A stretch of 64,000 bases of DNA from Eubacteriaceae bacterium. Its GTDB lineage: Bacteria > Bacillota > Clostridia > Peptostreptococcales > Anaerovoracaceae. Below, in pieces: positions 35,983-44,886 of this stretch. Every line of letters begins with the position of its first letter. Position 1 is the first letter of the stretch. The DNA lies in the NCBI GenBank assembly GCA_902362805.1, contig CABIXY010000003.1:612457-676456 (forward strand), read 5' to 3'. The notes under the pieces are model-generated. The model was not told where the DNA came from. It made no database searches and saw nothing but the letters and a program-made list of their open reading frames with translations. Position numbers and translations under genes: made by a program.

Positions 35983-37626
35983 TTACTTAATGTATTTTTG
36001 TGCTCCATCAATAATTTCTTTATTGATCCCCAACATCTTTGCGATGTTCAGCGCATCTTTTGGTATTTGTCCTTGTTGTTCTACTGTATATAGTCTGTAG
36101 TCCATATACTTTGATATGATATTGATCCGTTCTTTTCTATTGGCATATCGAAGTTCGCTGTCAAGCCTTCTAAAATCCACGTCTGACAAACCTCTGACCT
36201 GCATATTCTTGACGCCGACTGCTTCGGTGACCGCTTCAAAATGCGTAGTGATGAGGGTGATATACGGTTTTTCTCTCAGATAATCCACCAAGCTCCTGGT
36301 CAGGGCAAGGCCTTCGACCGGATTGGTTCCGCTGGCAATCTCGTCGACGAGAAGCAGAGAACGTTCCTCGCTGTGATCGAGGATTTCTTTCAGTTCCTCC
36401 ATCTCACTGCCAAAGCTGGAAAGGCCTCTTTCCACCGACTGGCTGTCTCCGATGAGAATCTGCATGTAGTTAGAAAGTCCGACCTTTGCATATTTACATG
36501 GAACAAAAAAACCGTATTGTGCCAAAATTGGTATCAGGCCGGCCAATTTGAGGGAAATTGTCTTCCCGCCCATGTTGGCGCCTGTGATACAGGTCACTCC
36601 GTCAACAAGTGAAATGCTCACCGGGCAATATTCCTTGCCTTTGGATTTCAACACATCTTCCACCTTCAGGTGTCTGCCCTCTTCAATGACAATCATATGG
36701 TCTGTCACGATTTCCGGCTTGACGCAGGCATGTTTGATGGCATAAAGCGCTTTCCCCACTGCCACATCCAGACAGCCGATCTTATGGCAGTTGGATTTCA
36801 ATATCTCCGCAAATTCCGCAATCTTCAGAGAAAGGGTCTGCCGTACGACAGCCTCTTCCTCTTCGATCTGCGTCGTCAAATCCTCCATCTTCTGCGTCAG
36901 CTGATAAACAGCTTCGCCTGGCTTCAACTGAAAGGTCACGGTCATGTAGTCTTCGTCCACCTGCTCTAAATCGGGCACGGACCGATATTTTTCTAATTCG
37001 CCCGCTGACTTAGAAACAGCACAGTCAAATTTAGGCGTCAAAACGATGCCGTATTCTTTTCTGATTTCTTCTTTTCTTGCTTTCTGCTGTTTCCTGATGG
37101 TAATTTCGATGCCGTGTTTTTCCTTCCGCATCTCTTTCAGCTTCTCGGAAAACTCGTCGTAGATATAAAAGGTGTTAAGTCTGTCTTTATTGGGGTCAAG
37201 TACGTCAAGCAGCGCCTCTGTAGGCTCCAGAATAAACTCCTGCGGCACCGCTGTTTTCGTCTGGCTGCAGATCTGTTCGATCTTTCGCATCATCAAAAGC
37301 AGTGTCTTTATTTCGTATAATTCTACTACGGACAGGGCATTTCTGCCACTTCGTTCAATGGTATATGTCGTATCCTTTATTTCCATGAAGGCTTCAGAGA
37401 GCATATTGACTGACTTCTGATTTTCCCTGGCAAAGCAAATCATGTCCTCCACCTTGTCCAGTTCTCTTCTCAGTTCCTCTTCTTCTCCCGGAAAAAAGGG
37501 TTTTGTTTCTTTTAATATATTCTTACCAAAAGGAGTGTTAAGGTCAATCTGCGACATCACATAATCAAGACCTGTTTCGGATCTCGTCTTTACATTTGCA
37601 AGTCGTCTGTTGCTTCCATGTTTCAT
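35983..37626 (-). CDS. kamC: MutS-like ATPase, putative lysine 5,6-aminomutase reactivase KamC
   Basis: The 547-residue protein has only the C-terminal part of MutS: a helical region followed by a MutS ATPase domain with Walker A GANMGGKTISL (~340) and Walker B SLLLVDEIASGTNPVEGLALTRSLVDYL (~415). Mismatch-recognition domains are missing. In lysine-fermenting bacteria this gene travels with kamB, kamD and kamE; it is annotated as part of a system that reactivates the B12-dependent aminomutase by removing damaged cobalamin. AGGAGGGG precedes the start. The reactivase role comes from family context. Confidence 0.88.
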   Translation of the reverse strand: MKHGSNRRLANVKTRSETGLDYVMSQIDLNTPFGKNILKETKPFFPGEEEELRRELDKVEDMICFARENQKSVNMLSEAFMEIKDTTYTIERSGRNALSVVELYEIKTLLLMMRKIEQICSQTKTAVPQEFILEPTEALLDVLDPNKDRLNTFYIYDEFSEKLKEMRKEKHGIEITIRKQQKARKEEIRKEYGIVLTPKFDCAVSKSAGELEKYRSVPDLEQVDEDYMTVTFQLKPGEAVYQLTQKMEDLTTQIEEEEAVVRQTLSLKIAEFAEILKSNCHKIGCLDVAVGKALYAIKHACVKPEIVTDHMIVIEEGRHLKVEDVLKSKGKEYCPVSISLVDGVTCITGANMGGKTISLKLAGLIPILAQYGFFVPCKYAKVGLSNYMQILIGDSQSVERGLSSFGSEMEELKEILDHSEERSLLLVDEIASGTNPVEGLALTRSLVDYLREKPYITLITTHFEAVTEAVGVKNMQVRGLSDVDFRRLDSELRYANRKERINIISKYMDYRLYTVEQQGQIPKDALNIAKMLGINKEIIDGAQKYIK

Positions 37627-37641
37627 AAACGCCCCTCCTGT

Positions 37642-38658
37642 TTATATTCTAACGTCGATAACCGGAATATCTGCAAGCGCTTTCTGCATAGCGTCCCTCA
37701 ACACCTGATGGTCAAAAGAATATCCGCTTGGCGCTATGGGATTTACGGTGACTGCTGCTACTTTGATATTTTTCATGACGCTCACTTTAAACTTTTTCTT
37801 ACGAAGCTGTCCCCAGTCCATTTGATTTATAAAAATCTTCGTCGGATCTTTGAGCACAAAGTTTACCCTCTTCAGTTTACTCGGGTTGATATCCGCAATC
37901 ACACTATTTGTAAAAGCGCCTGGAATATATACATAGTCCGTGTCATCGTCGATCGCCTCATCGATAAAGCGGCTGGAACCCAATCCTGTAGTCAGATCAA
38001 GAATTTCCACCCAGTCTCCTTTGATGACCATGATACGCTCTTCATCCATATGTTCCGTAATCAGCTGGCGCGCCTTGCAGTCTTCCAATTCGGGCAGACT
38101 GTAAAGTTCCACGATGTGAGCCGTATCCTCGATGACCTTTTTCAGATTTCGCGACAAGACTGCACCTGTGGAGAGGATGATGGCATCGGAGGTTTCCGGC
38201 GAAGCGATAGATTTCCGATCGATTGCACCGTCAATCAGAATCAATTCACAGCCCATCTCAAACATCTCCTGACACATCTTCTTGGTATGCGCCGTAGCTA
38301 CCGGACCTGCAATCTGAACATAACCGCTGTCAGCCACTCTGCAGAGAAGCAAATCTCCGATGGAAGTCCTGTAGTCCGATTTCTTTACGATTTCCAGACC
38401 TGCATCCGCCAGGTCATAGAGCTGCGTCGGTACAGAGACCACGGTGTCTTCATAGAGATACACCTTCGGTTTCTCCGTTCCTGTAACTAAATCCTGGGTT
38501 TCGCCATCTCTTCCCGTAGAAGTGATTCCAAGCCTGATGCCTTCGTCGTCAGCCTCCTCTATCAGATAGTTGAGGGCTGTAGTTTTTCCTGCGTTCTTGG
38601 CCATTCCAACGATAGACAATGTCTTATATTTTGTTGATAAATCGTAGAGTAAACCCAT
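37642..38658 (-). CDS. kamB: Putative lysine 5,6-aminomutase reactivase subunit KamB
   Basis: The 338-residue protein has a P-loop GMAKNAGKTT at residues 18-27, followed by LNYLIEEADDEGIRLGITSTGRDGE and ELILIDGAIDRKSIASPETSDAIILSTGA, a P-loop GTPase/ATPase-type fold. It matches KamB of lysine gene clusters in position and length. It lies 15 bp before kamC. Together the pair is thought to reactivate KamDE. The leader is filled with an unusual double hairpin repeat (38686-38822). Confidence 0.87.
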   Translation of the reverse strand: MGLLYDLSTKYKTLSIVGMAKNAGKTTALNYLIEEADDEGIRLGITSTGRDGETQDLVTGTEKPKVYLYEDTVVSVPTQLYDLADAGLEIVKKSDYRTSIGDLLLCRVADSGYVQIAGPVATAHTKKMCQEMFEMGCELILIDGAIDRKSIASPETSDAIILSTGAVLSRNLKKVIEDTAHIVELYSLPELEDCKARQLITEHMDEERIMVIKGDWVEILDLTTGLGSSRFIDEAIDDDTDYVYIPGAFTNSVIADINPSKLKRVNFVLKDPTKIFINQMDWGQLRKKKFKVSVMKNIKVAAVTVNPIAPSGYSFDHQVLRDAMQKALADIPVIDVRI

Positions 38659-38685
38659 AATAAAATCCTTCGTTTGATAGTGATA

Positions 38686-38822
38686 GGGAGACCTAACCCA
38701 ATTTCTGAAAGAAATTGTCGGCAGGTCCCCCGTCAGAACGTCCAGGCTTCAGCATGTTGACGTTTACGACCGGAGACCTAACCCAATCCATGTAAGTGGA
38801 CTGGGTTGTCAGAAGGCCCCCC
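38686..38822 (-). repeat. Double hairpin repeat before kamB, related to the modular units
   Basis: Two half-units each start GGAGACCTAACCCAA on the plus strand (38689 and about 38775) and contain a hairpin: AATTTCTGAAAGAAATT, identical to one in copy 1 at 10196-10212, and AACCCAATCC/GGACTGGGTT. Between them, AACGTCCAGGCTTCAGCATGTTGACGTT corresponds to the AACGT hairpin of copy 1 (given here as arms AACGTCC and GACGTT). It occupies the gap between kamA and kamB. Confidence 0.6.
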
Positions 38823-38835
38823 TATTGCATATGCT

Positions 38836-40098
38836 TTATTCGTGTTTATTTCTTTCGTGTCTCAGCAGGTTCGCTGGCTCCATTGATTTAATCTGAAGTC
38901 CTTCACCAAGCGCTGATACACCCTGATATTTGTAAGTCTTCTTGCCTGTGCAGTAATCGCAAGTGCATTTCAGATCTGGCAGACGAGGCTGTGTATATGT
39001 AGTGATAACACCTTCGTAGTTTCTCAGGATGACCTTATCAGGAGTTTCTGAGATGATGTACTGCGGCATAACCGGAGTCTTTCCGCCACCACCAGGAGCG
39101 TCAACTACAAATGTAGGTACCGCATAACCTGAAGTGTGTCCTCTCAGACCTTCGATGATTTCGATTCCCTTTGCAACAGTTGTTCTGAAGTGCTCGATAC
39201 CAACTGACAGGTCACAGATGTAGATGTAGTAAGGTCTTACTCTGTTCTTTACCAGAATCTGAACCAGGTCTCTCATGATGTGCTTACAGTCGTTAACACC
39301 TCTGAGCAGTACGGACTGGTTTCCTAGAGGAATACCAGCGTCAGCTAGCTTTCTGCAAGCTTCAGCAGCATCTGCAGTCATTTCCTTTGGATGGTTGAAA
39401 TGTGTGTTCAGCCAGATTGGATGATACTTCTTCAGCATATTGACCAGATCGTCAGTGATTCTCATAGGCATAACAACTGGTGTTCTTGAACCTAATCTTA
39501 CGATTTCAACGTGGTCAATCTTTCTCAGCTCGCTGATGATGTATTCTAATGTATCGTCTTCAACACATAAGCAGTCACCGCCGGAAAGAAGAACGTCTCT
39601 TACAACTGGTGTCTTTCTGATGTATTCGATACATGCATCGATGTCTTCTCTTGATCTGGCTCCGTCAGTTTCACCCGCTAATCTTCTTCTTGTGCAGTGA
39701 CGACAATACATGGAGCACTGGTCAGTGATCAGGAATAAAACTCTGTCTGGATATCTGTGCGTCAGTCCTGGAGCCGGAGAGTCAGCGTCCTCGTGAAGAG
39801 GGTCAGCATCGTCAGCTTCTGATCTGTGCATTTCAGCCAGAGTAGGTACTGCCTGCATTCTTACCGGACATCTAGGATCATCTGGATCCATCAGGGAAGC
39901 GTAATATGGAGTGATTCCAACTCTGAATCCACCGATTACTTTCTCGATATCAGCTTTTTCCTGTTCAGTCAGATTTACAACCTGTGCGATGTCTTCTACG
40001 GTTGAAAGTCTGTGGGAAACCTGCCAATGCCAGTCATTCCACTGTTCATCTGTTACATCTTTGAATAGAGGAATATCCTTCCAATTTCTAATTGCCAT
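38836..40098 (-). CDS. kamA: L-lysine 2,3-aminomutase
   Basis: The 420-residue radical SAM and PLP enzyme converts L-lysine to L-beta-lysine, the first step of the pathway. The iron-sulfur motif CSMYCRHC has Cys128, Cys132 and Cys135. LSGGDCL follows as the SAM-binding GGD motif, and the C-terminal DAPGGGGKTPVMPQY holds the PLP-binding Lys. The C-terminus carries a Cys pair (LKCTCDYCTGKK), as in zinc-bound clostridial KamA. AAGGAG precedes the start. A sigma-54-like site lies about 105 bp upstream. Confidence 0.97.
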   Translation of the reverse strand: MAIRNWKDIPLFKDVTDEQWNDWHWQVSHRLSTVEDIAQVVNLTEQEKADIEKVIGGFRVGITPYYASLMDPDDPRCPVRMQAVPTLAEMHRSEADDADPLHEDADSPAPGLTHRYPDRVLFLITDQCSMYCRHCTRRRLAGETDGARSREDIDACIEYIRKTPVVRDVLLSGGDCLCVEDDTLEYIISELRKIDHVEIVRLGSRTPVVMPMRITDDLVNMLKKYHPIWLNTHFNHPKEMTADAAEACRKLADAGIPLGNQSVLLRGVNDCKHIMRDLVQILVKNRVRPYYIYICDLSVGIEHFRTTVAKGIEIIEGLRGHTSGYAVPTFVVDAPGGGGKTPVMPQYIISETPDKVILRNYEGVITTYTQPRLPDLKCTCDYCTGKKTYKYQGVSALGEGLQIKSMEPANLLRHERNKHE

Positions 40099-40203
40099 AA
40101 TAAATCTCCTTAATTTACGATTTCGTCGTATGATTATTTTTTGATTTTGTATTATTCAAACAGCTCGCGGCTGCGTGTTTGATTCTTTGGATTCAAACAG
40201 ATT

Positions 40204-40219
40204 TGCATAAGATGCGCCA
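40204..40219 (-). promoter_or_regulatory. Probable sigma-54 promoter of kamA
   Basis: The minus strand reads TGGCGCATCTTATGCA. It keeps GG-N10-GC and differs from TGGCAC-N5-TTGCA at two positions. The next gene in this direction is kamA, 106 bp downstream. Confidence 0.5.
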
Positions 40220-40279
40220 CAGCCTCCCGCAAGAAGCCGTGGCATAAGTATGTGTCAGCAGTTAAACGCCATTATACGA

Positions 40280-41311
40280 CTATGAGTACATTTCTGCGAA
40301 TAAGTTTCTCAAACCTTCGTGCTCTCTCAGGCACTGAAGAGTGATTGCAGCGTGTCCCTTGGTGTATCCGTTACCGATAATCATGTTTACGTCTTTACCT
40401 ACACCTTCTGCTCCCAGGGCAGCCTTTGTGAAGCTTGTTGCCATGGAGAAGAAGTATACAAGACCATCATCCTTGCAAGCGAGGATAGAAGCCATTTCTG
40501 TATTTTCGATGTTTACGTTGTTGATAACGATGTCACAGAGTTCGCCGTCAGTCAGTTCCATGATTTTGTTGTACATTCCAACTGCATCTGTTGCATCCAG
40601 GTGGAAGTATTCGTCAGCTAGGTCTAACTTTCTAGCTCTGTCTTCTGATTTCTGTGAACCTGCAGCGCAGATAACCTTACCAGTTACGCCAGCTCTCTTC
40701 TTTGCCTCGTATAAGCACAGCAGTCCGGATTTTCCGCCGCCGCCGATAACGAGAACGGTCTGTCCTGGCTTCACCAGTTTTGCAGTCTGTGCAGGTGCTC
40801 CAGCTACGTCTAATGCGGAAAGAGCGAGTCCTTCTGGCATATCTTCTGGAAGTTTCGCATAGATTCCGCTCTGGAACAGGATTGCCTGGCCCTTGATGTC
40901 TACCTGGTCAATTTCTGGTCTGACTTCTAAGATTTCTTCGATTACTAACGGAGTCAGGGACAGGGATACTAATGTAGCGATTTTGTCTCCAACTTTCAGG
41001 TCGCCTACGTAAGCAGGTCCGATTTCCTTAACAGTACCGATCAGCATTCCGCCGGATCCAGTCCAAGGATTCTTATGTTTACCAGCTTTAGCAACGATGC
41101 CAAGCATAGTCTTTTTGATTTCTTCAACGTCACCGCCAGCTCTTCTTTCAATTTCTGTAAAAGAAGCTGAGTCGATGTTCAAAGTTTTAACGTCAATCAA
41201 TACTTCGTTGTCGTAGATTTCCATTGTGTTGTCAATTACATCTGCCGGCTGAGGTAAAACACCTTTTGGTGAAATAACTCTGTGTGTTCCGTAAGGGCAT
41301 CCTTTTTTCAT
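40280..41311 (-). CDS. kdd: L-erythro-3,5-diaminohexanoate dehydrogenase
   Basis: The 343-residue enzyme oxidatively deaminates 3,5-diaminohexanoate to 3-keto-5-aminohexanoate. The start is ATG 41311 (MKKGCPYGTHRV), nine bases after AGGAGG; the ATG at 41320 touches that site. The N-terminal domain has the family block VISPKGVLPQPADVIDN and NPWTGSGGMLIGTV. The nucleotide fold has VLVIGGGGKSGLLCLYEAKK (~175), a glycine-rich loop. It lies between kdd copy 2 and kamA. The nearest promoter is TAGACA-18-TATAAT. Confidence 0.95.
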   Translation of the reverse strand: MKKGCPYGTHRVISPKGVLPQPADVIDNTMEIYDNEVLIDVKTLNIDSASFTEIERRAGGDVEEIKKTMLGIVAKAGKHKNPWTGSGGMLIGTVKEIGPAYVGDLKVGDKIATLVSLSLTPLVIEEILEVRPEIDQVDIKGQAILFQSGIYAKLPEDMPEGLALSALDVAGAPAQTAKLVKPGQTVLVIGGGGKSGLLCLYEAKKRAGVTGKVICAAGSQKSEDRARKLDLADEYFHLDATDAVGMYNKIMELTDGELCDIVINNVNIENTEMASILACKDDGLVYFFSMATSFTKAALGAEGVGKDVNMIIGNGYTKGHAAITLQCLREHEGLRNLFAEMYS

Positions 41312-41380
41312 AATAATCATCCTCCTAGAAAAATATTTTAACTTTTAATTTATGCGTGCGCATATCCAATAACTAACCTC

Positions 41381-41410
41381 ATTATAAGCCTCTGAACCAT
41401 ATGGTGTCTA
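41381..41410 (-). promoter_or_regulatory. Sigma-A-like promoter of kdd copy 1
   Basis: TAGACA (41410-41405), 18 bp, TATAAT (41386-41381) on the minus strand, 70 bp before the kdd start. A weak GG-N10-GC match nearby (41354-41369, TTGGATATGCGCACGCA) could serve sigma-54 instead. Confidence 0.55.
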
Positions 41411-41456
41411 CAGTTACATTCGTGTGATTTGTGTGATTATCAAAAAAATAACAACC

Positions 41457-41472
41457 GAACCGAAATGTGTTC
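41457..41472. promoter_or_regulatory. GAAC-N8-GTTC palindrome, putative activator site 1
   Basis: GAACCGAAATGTGTTC lies 146 bp before kdd copy 1. It is one of four sites of this type between 41.4 and 44.9 kb. A hairpin (TTCGGGCTGAA / TTCAGCCCGAA) follows toward the end of kdd copy 2. Confidence 0.6.
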
Positions 41473-41525
41473 AATTTCATTTCGGGCTGAACCGATTTTA
41501 ATTCAGCCCGAATGATAGAGGTATA

Positions 41526-42572
41526 TTACGCATAAAGCTGCGCGAAAAGGTCTCTTAATTTATCATTCTCTCTCAGAACCTGGAGAGCGACATTTGCATG
41601 TCCTTTCGTGTAGCCGTTACCGATCAGCATGTTGACGTCTTTGCCCACGCCCTCTGCACCAAGTGCCGCCTTGGTAAAATCAGATGCCATGGAGAAGAAA
41701 TATACCATGCCATTATCCTTGCAGGCCATGATAGAAGCCATCTCCGTATTCGGTATATTGACTACATTAATTACGACGTCAGCCAATTTGTCCTCTGTCA
41801 ATTTTGCGACTTCCCTGTACAGTCCAACCGCATCCGTCGCGTTTGCCACCAGGTATTCATCCGCCACATCCACGCTCTTCGCTCTTTCGATAGAGCTTTC
41901 AAATCCATCGACGCAGATGACCTTTCCGTTGACGCCTGCCTCTTTCTTCGCCTGATAACAACAGAGCATTCCGGATTTTCCACCGCCGCCTAAAACTACT
42001 ACAGTATCGCCAGGTTCAACGATTTTTGCAGTCTGCGCAGGTGCACCTGCGACATCAAGAACTGAGAGAGCCAGATTCTGCGGGATGTCATCCGGCAGAA
42101 TAGAATAGATGCCGCTTTCGAACAAGATCGCCTGGCCCTTGATATCCACCTGGTCGATATCCTTTCTCACTTCGACAATTTCATCGATTCTCAGGGGCGT
42201 CAAGGATAGAGATACTAATGTAGCAATTCTGTCCCCCACCTTCAGATCTCCGTCATAGCTCGGTCCGACTTCAGCCACGGTTCCAATCAGCATGCCGCCA
42301 GATCCAGTCCACGGATTCTTATGTTTTCCCGTCTTCTCGACGATGCCCATCATGATGTTTTTGATTTCTTCAACATCACCATCCGCTCTCTTTTCTATTT
42401 CAGTAAACGAAGCCGAATCCACGTTTAAAGTCTGCACGTCGATCAGCACTTCGTTGTCGTAAATTTCCATCGTGTTGTCAATTACGTCTGCTGGTTGTGG
42501 AAGCACGCCCTCCGGACTGATAACTCTGTGTGTGCCAAATGGATCACCTTTTCTGTATTCCATGTTCTGCAT
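41526..42572 (-). CDS. kdd: L-erythro-3,5-diaminohexanoate dehydrogenase, second copy
   Basis: The 348-residue paralogue of the gene at 40280-41311 is closely similar throughout: FGTHRVISPEGVLPQPADVIDN, NPWTGSGGMLIGTV and VVVLGGGGKSGMLCCYQAKK keep all the family blocks. The start is ATG 42572, eight bases after GAGGAGG. The frame from 42683 reads through a consensus sigma-54 promoter and is not used. Two copies in a row are unusual for this cluster; the second has its own sigma-54 promoter and two activator sites. Confidence 0.93.
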   Translation of the reverse strand: MQNMEYRKGDPFGTHRVISPEGVLPQPADVIDNTMEIYDNEVLIDVQTLNVDSASFTEIEKRADGDVEEIKNIMMGIVEKTGKHKNPWTGSGGMLIGTVAEVGPSYDGDLKVGDRIATLVSLSLTPLRIDEIVEVRKDIDQVDIKGQAILFESGIYSILPDDIPQNLALSVLDVAGAPAQTAKIVEPGDTVVVLGGGGKSGMLCCYQAKKEAGVNGKVICVDGFESSIERAKSVDVADEYLVANATDAVGLYREVAKLTEDKLADVVINVVNIPNTEMASIMACKDNGMVYFFSMASDFTKAALGAEGVGKDVNMLIGNGYTKGHANVALQVLRENDKLRDLFAQLYA

Positions 42573-42619
42573 GTGTGTTTCCTCCTCAATGTATGTAAAT
42601 TTTCGTCGATTTACACTAT

Positions 42620-42635
42620 AGCAAATAGCGTGCCA
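42620..42635 (-). promoter_or_regulatory. Sigma-54 promoter of kdd copy 2
   Basis: The minus strand reads TGGCACGCTATTTGCT, a full match to TGGCAC-N5-TTGCW with GG-N10-GC. It is 48 bp before the ATG, and two GAAC-N8-GTTC sites lie 53-99 bp further upstream. Confidence 0.9.
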
Positions 42636-42687
42636 AAATAAAAACCCACTGTTTCCAATGGGTTTTTCTAAAGCAAATCTCAAATTC

Positions 42688-42703
42688 GAACCGTTTTATG
42701 TTC
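42688..42703. promoter_or_regulatory. GAAC-N8-GTTC palindrome, putative activator site 2
   Basis: GAACCGTTTTATGTTC lies 53 bp upstream of the -24 element of the kdd copy 2 promoter, a normal place for an enhancer-type site. Confidence 0.65.
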
Positions 42704-42718
42704 ACTCATATTTCTATC

Positions 42719-42734
42719 GAACCAAATTCGGTTC
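42719..42734. promoter_or_regulatory. GAAC-N8-GTTC palindrome, putative activator site 3
   Basis: GAACCAAATTCGGTTC is a near-perfect palindrome 31 bp (three helical turns) from site 2, so two activator dimers could bind on one face of the DNA. Confidence 0.7.
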
Positions 42735-42741
42735 ATTCGTT

Positions 42742-44817
42742 TTAAATCTCATATTTCTTCTTTTTTCTGACCAGCTGTGTCTGGCTGATTCCAATGGCTT
42801 TCGCCACTTTTCTGGTAGAGCCGTACTTTTCGCAGGCATGTTTGATGATGTTTTTTTCGAAGTTTTCTACCATCTTTTCCAAGTCCAAAGCCCGTCCCTC
42901 TTCATCTGCGTTGGCGGCGGCTTCAGGACTGGTGTTCTCGAAAACTTCCGCGTGCAGCTCCCTCATGACATCCAATAACGTAATCTGTTCTCCCTTTGCC
43001 GAAATCATCAGCCGCTGCACTACGTTTTCCAATTCCCTGATGTTGCCCGGCCACTCGCATTGCTTCAGGTATTCGACAGCATCGTCGTCAATTTTTCTCT
43101 GAATTTCAAATTTATCACTGTATTTCTTGATAAAATGGTTGACCAGCGCAGGGATGTCTCCCGTCCGCTCCCGCAGGTTGGGCACGCGCATTCTCACCAC
43201 GTTGAGCCGGTAATATAAGTCCCGTCTGAATTTGTCCTCTTGAATCAAATCTTCCAGGTCGCGATTGGTAGCGGATAGAATTCTCACGTTGGTTTTGATG
43301 GGCGTCGTACCCCCGACTCTGAAAAATTCGCCATCCTGAATCACACGTAAGAGTTTCGCCTGCATGTCCTGCTGCAATTCCCCGATTTCATCCAGAAAGA
43401 TGGCGCCATTGTCCGCCAGTTCAAAGTATCCCTTCTTCCCATTGGAATTGGCACCGGTAAAAGCGCCTCGCTCATAGCCAAAGAATTCCGATTCAATCAA
43501 AGTAGGCGAAATGGATGCACAGTTGACCTTGATGAAAGGCTGCATCTTTCGGTTGCTGTTCTTATGGATGATATTCGCTACCTTCTCTTTGCCGACGCCC
43601 GTATCTCCCGTAATCAAAACATTACAGTCGTATTTTGCCACAGTCAGCATATCGTTGAGCACCGCCGCCATGGCCCGGCTTTCGCAGACAAAATCCTCCA
43701 GCATGGTCTTTCTCTGCCCCGAAGCCTCAAGCAGCCGTGTTTCCCTATTGATAGGATATGACGGATCATCATCCACATAGGGGTCCGTCTCCACTGCATT
43801 TTCGATGTAGGGAATCAGATCCTTGACGATTTCAATATCAAATTCGTCATAAGCCTCCAAATAGCCGTCTGCGCAGCGGATATCCAGCTGCCGGGATATA
43901 GACTCTGTGATGTACAAGGCGATGTTGTAGTTGTTGATCAGGTTGGCAAAAACTACAGTGCCTCCGCTCTTTGTCGCCAAAATATTGATGGTCTCTGCCC
44001 CCGGGATATCAGCACAGTTTACAGACAGATCGAAGAGCGAATCCGCGTTAAGACCTGACAGGCATTCCATGGGCTTGAGGATGTCCACATAATGTACCTC
44101 CGTGAACACCCTGGCAATCAAGTCGTTGATAGACTGTCCCTTGAGAACGATGTCCGTCTTTCTGTCCAACAGACAGACCACCTCCGCATCCTCTCGAGCC
44201 ACTTTTCTGACAGCATAACCGAAGAGCAGGTTGGAAAGCAGGTTATTTCCGACGATCAAAAACTTCTTCTTTCCAACCGCTGTATTGCTGATTCTGTAGA
44301 GGGTTCCCGATTCATTGAACGCGAAAAGCAGCAGGTTGATGGGAATACCCTCCGGCTTGCGAACCAGCGGCACCTCGTCGTAAAGAACCGCATAGCCTTC
44401 TATATCAATCTGACCAAAGGCCCTGTCGATAGATATGATTTTATCTATGTAAATAGGCACCGAGGCCAGGGATGCATTGCAAACGACTTCTTCTCCCGGT
44501 TTGAAGCCTTTTTTGTTGTCATATTCTCTCCCCACCTCAGAGACGGTACCGTAGAACAGACCGCCCGTATCCGTGACAGGATTGTGCAGTTTCCCCCTTC
44601 TGATCACGATGTCCATGATTTTCTGTTTAATGCGCTGGTCGTTGTCGGCCGCTTCCAGGCAGATCTGTTTAAAACTGGTCTGTTCTATATGTATCCGTTT
44701 GATGTCTACCCTGATTTCTTCAGGCGCTATATTTCTGCTGTTGTCCAGACGCCAGGCAGAGGTAGGCAGTACGTGCTGCGGTTCCATGACTCTGTTCGTC
44801 CCATAATTGCGGGTCAT
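42742..44817 (-). CDS. Sigma-54-dependent activator with a 3,5-diaminohexanoate dehydrogenase-like sensor domain
   Basis: The 691-residue protein has three parts. Residues 1-~345 align with Kdd: YGTNRVMEPQHVLPTSAWRLDN against FGTHRVISPEGVLPQPADVIDN, and KLHNPVTDTGGLFYGTVSEVG against KHKNPWTGSGGMLIGTVAEVG. The glycine loop GGGGKSG of Kdd is replaced by GNNLLSN (190-196), so nucleotide binding is probably lost. Residues ~375-610 are the AAA+ domain: Walker A GDTGVGK (404-410), GAFTGA (451-456), Walker B GAIFLDE (471-477). The end (~660-691) is a TyrR-like helix-turn-helix (AIGISQTQLVRKKKKYEI). It probably senses a lysine-pathway intermediate and activates kal and kdd. Confidence 0.93.
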   Translation of the reverse strand: MTRNYGTNRVMEPQHVLPTSAWRLDNSRNIAPEEIRVDIKRIHIEQTSFKQICLEAADNDQRIKQKIMDIVIRRGKLHNPVTDTGGLFYGTVSEVGREYDNKKGFKPGEEVVCNASLASVPIYIDKIISIDRAFGQIDIEGYAVLYDEVPLVRKPEGIPINLLLFAFNESGTLYRISNTAVGKKKFLIVGNNLLSNLLFGYAVRKVAREDAEVVCLLDRKTDIVLKGQSINDLIARVFTEVHYVDILKPMECLSGLNADSLFDLSVNCADIPGAETINILATKSGGTVVFANLINNYNIALYITESISRQLDIRCADGYLEAYDEFDIEIVKDLIPYIENAVETDPYVDDDPSYPINRETRLLEASGQRKTMLEDFVCESRAMAAVLNDMLTVAKYDCNVLITGDTGVGKEKVANIIHKNSNRKMQPFIKVNCASISPTLIESEFFGYERGAFTGANSNGKKGYFELADNGAIFLDEIGELQQDMQAKLLRVIQDGEFFRVGGTTPIKTNVRILSATNRDLEDLIQEDKFRRDLYYRLNVVRMRVPNLRERTGDIPALVNHFIKKYSDKFEIQRKIDDDAVEYLKQCEWPGNIRELENVVQRLMISAKGEQITLLDVMRELHAEVFENTSPEAAANADEEGRALDLEKMVENFEKNIIKHACEKYGSTRKVAKAIGISQTQLVRKKKKYEI

Positions 44818-44840
44818 TTTTGATTCGCTCCTTTTTGTAT

Positions 44841-44856
44841 GAACACATTTCGGTTC
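44841..44856. promoter_or_regulatory. GAAC-N8-GTTC palindrome, putative activator site 4
   Basis: GAACACATTTCGGTTC lies 31 bp before the -24 element of the kal promoter and 24 bp before the activator's own start, so both activation of kal and autoregulation are possible. Confidence 0.7.
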
Positions 44857-44886
44857 ACTTTTTATGTAATTTCAATGATAACCCAT

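Noticed and set aside
40259..40279. Another AGAACCATTATA unit before kamA
   Set aside because: Only the 10-mer ATTATACGAC is shared, next to the kdd stop codon; no hairpin scaffold or second boundary is present.
41480..41512. Rho-independent terminator after kdd copy 2
   Set aside because: The TTCGGGCTGAA/TTCAGCCCGAA stem is strong, but no T-run follows on the minus strand, so it is left as a hairpin.
42573..42683. N-terminal extension of kdd copy 2
   Set aside because: The extension reads through an exact sigma-54 promoter and a good ribosome binding site lies before ATG 42572.
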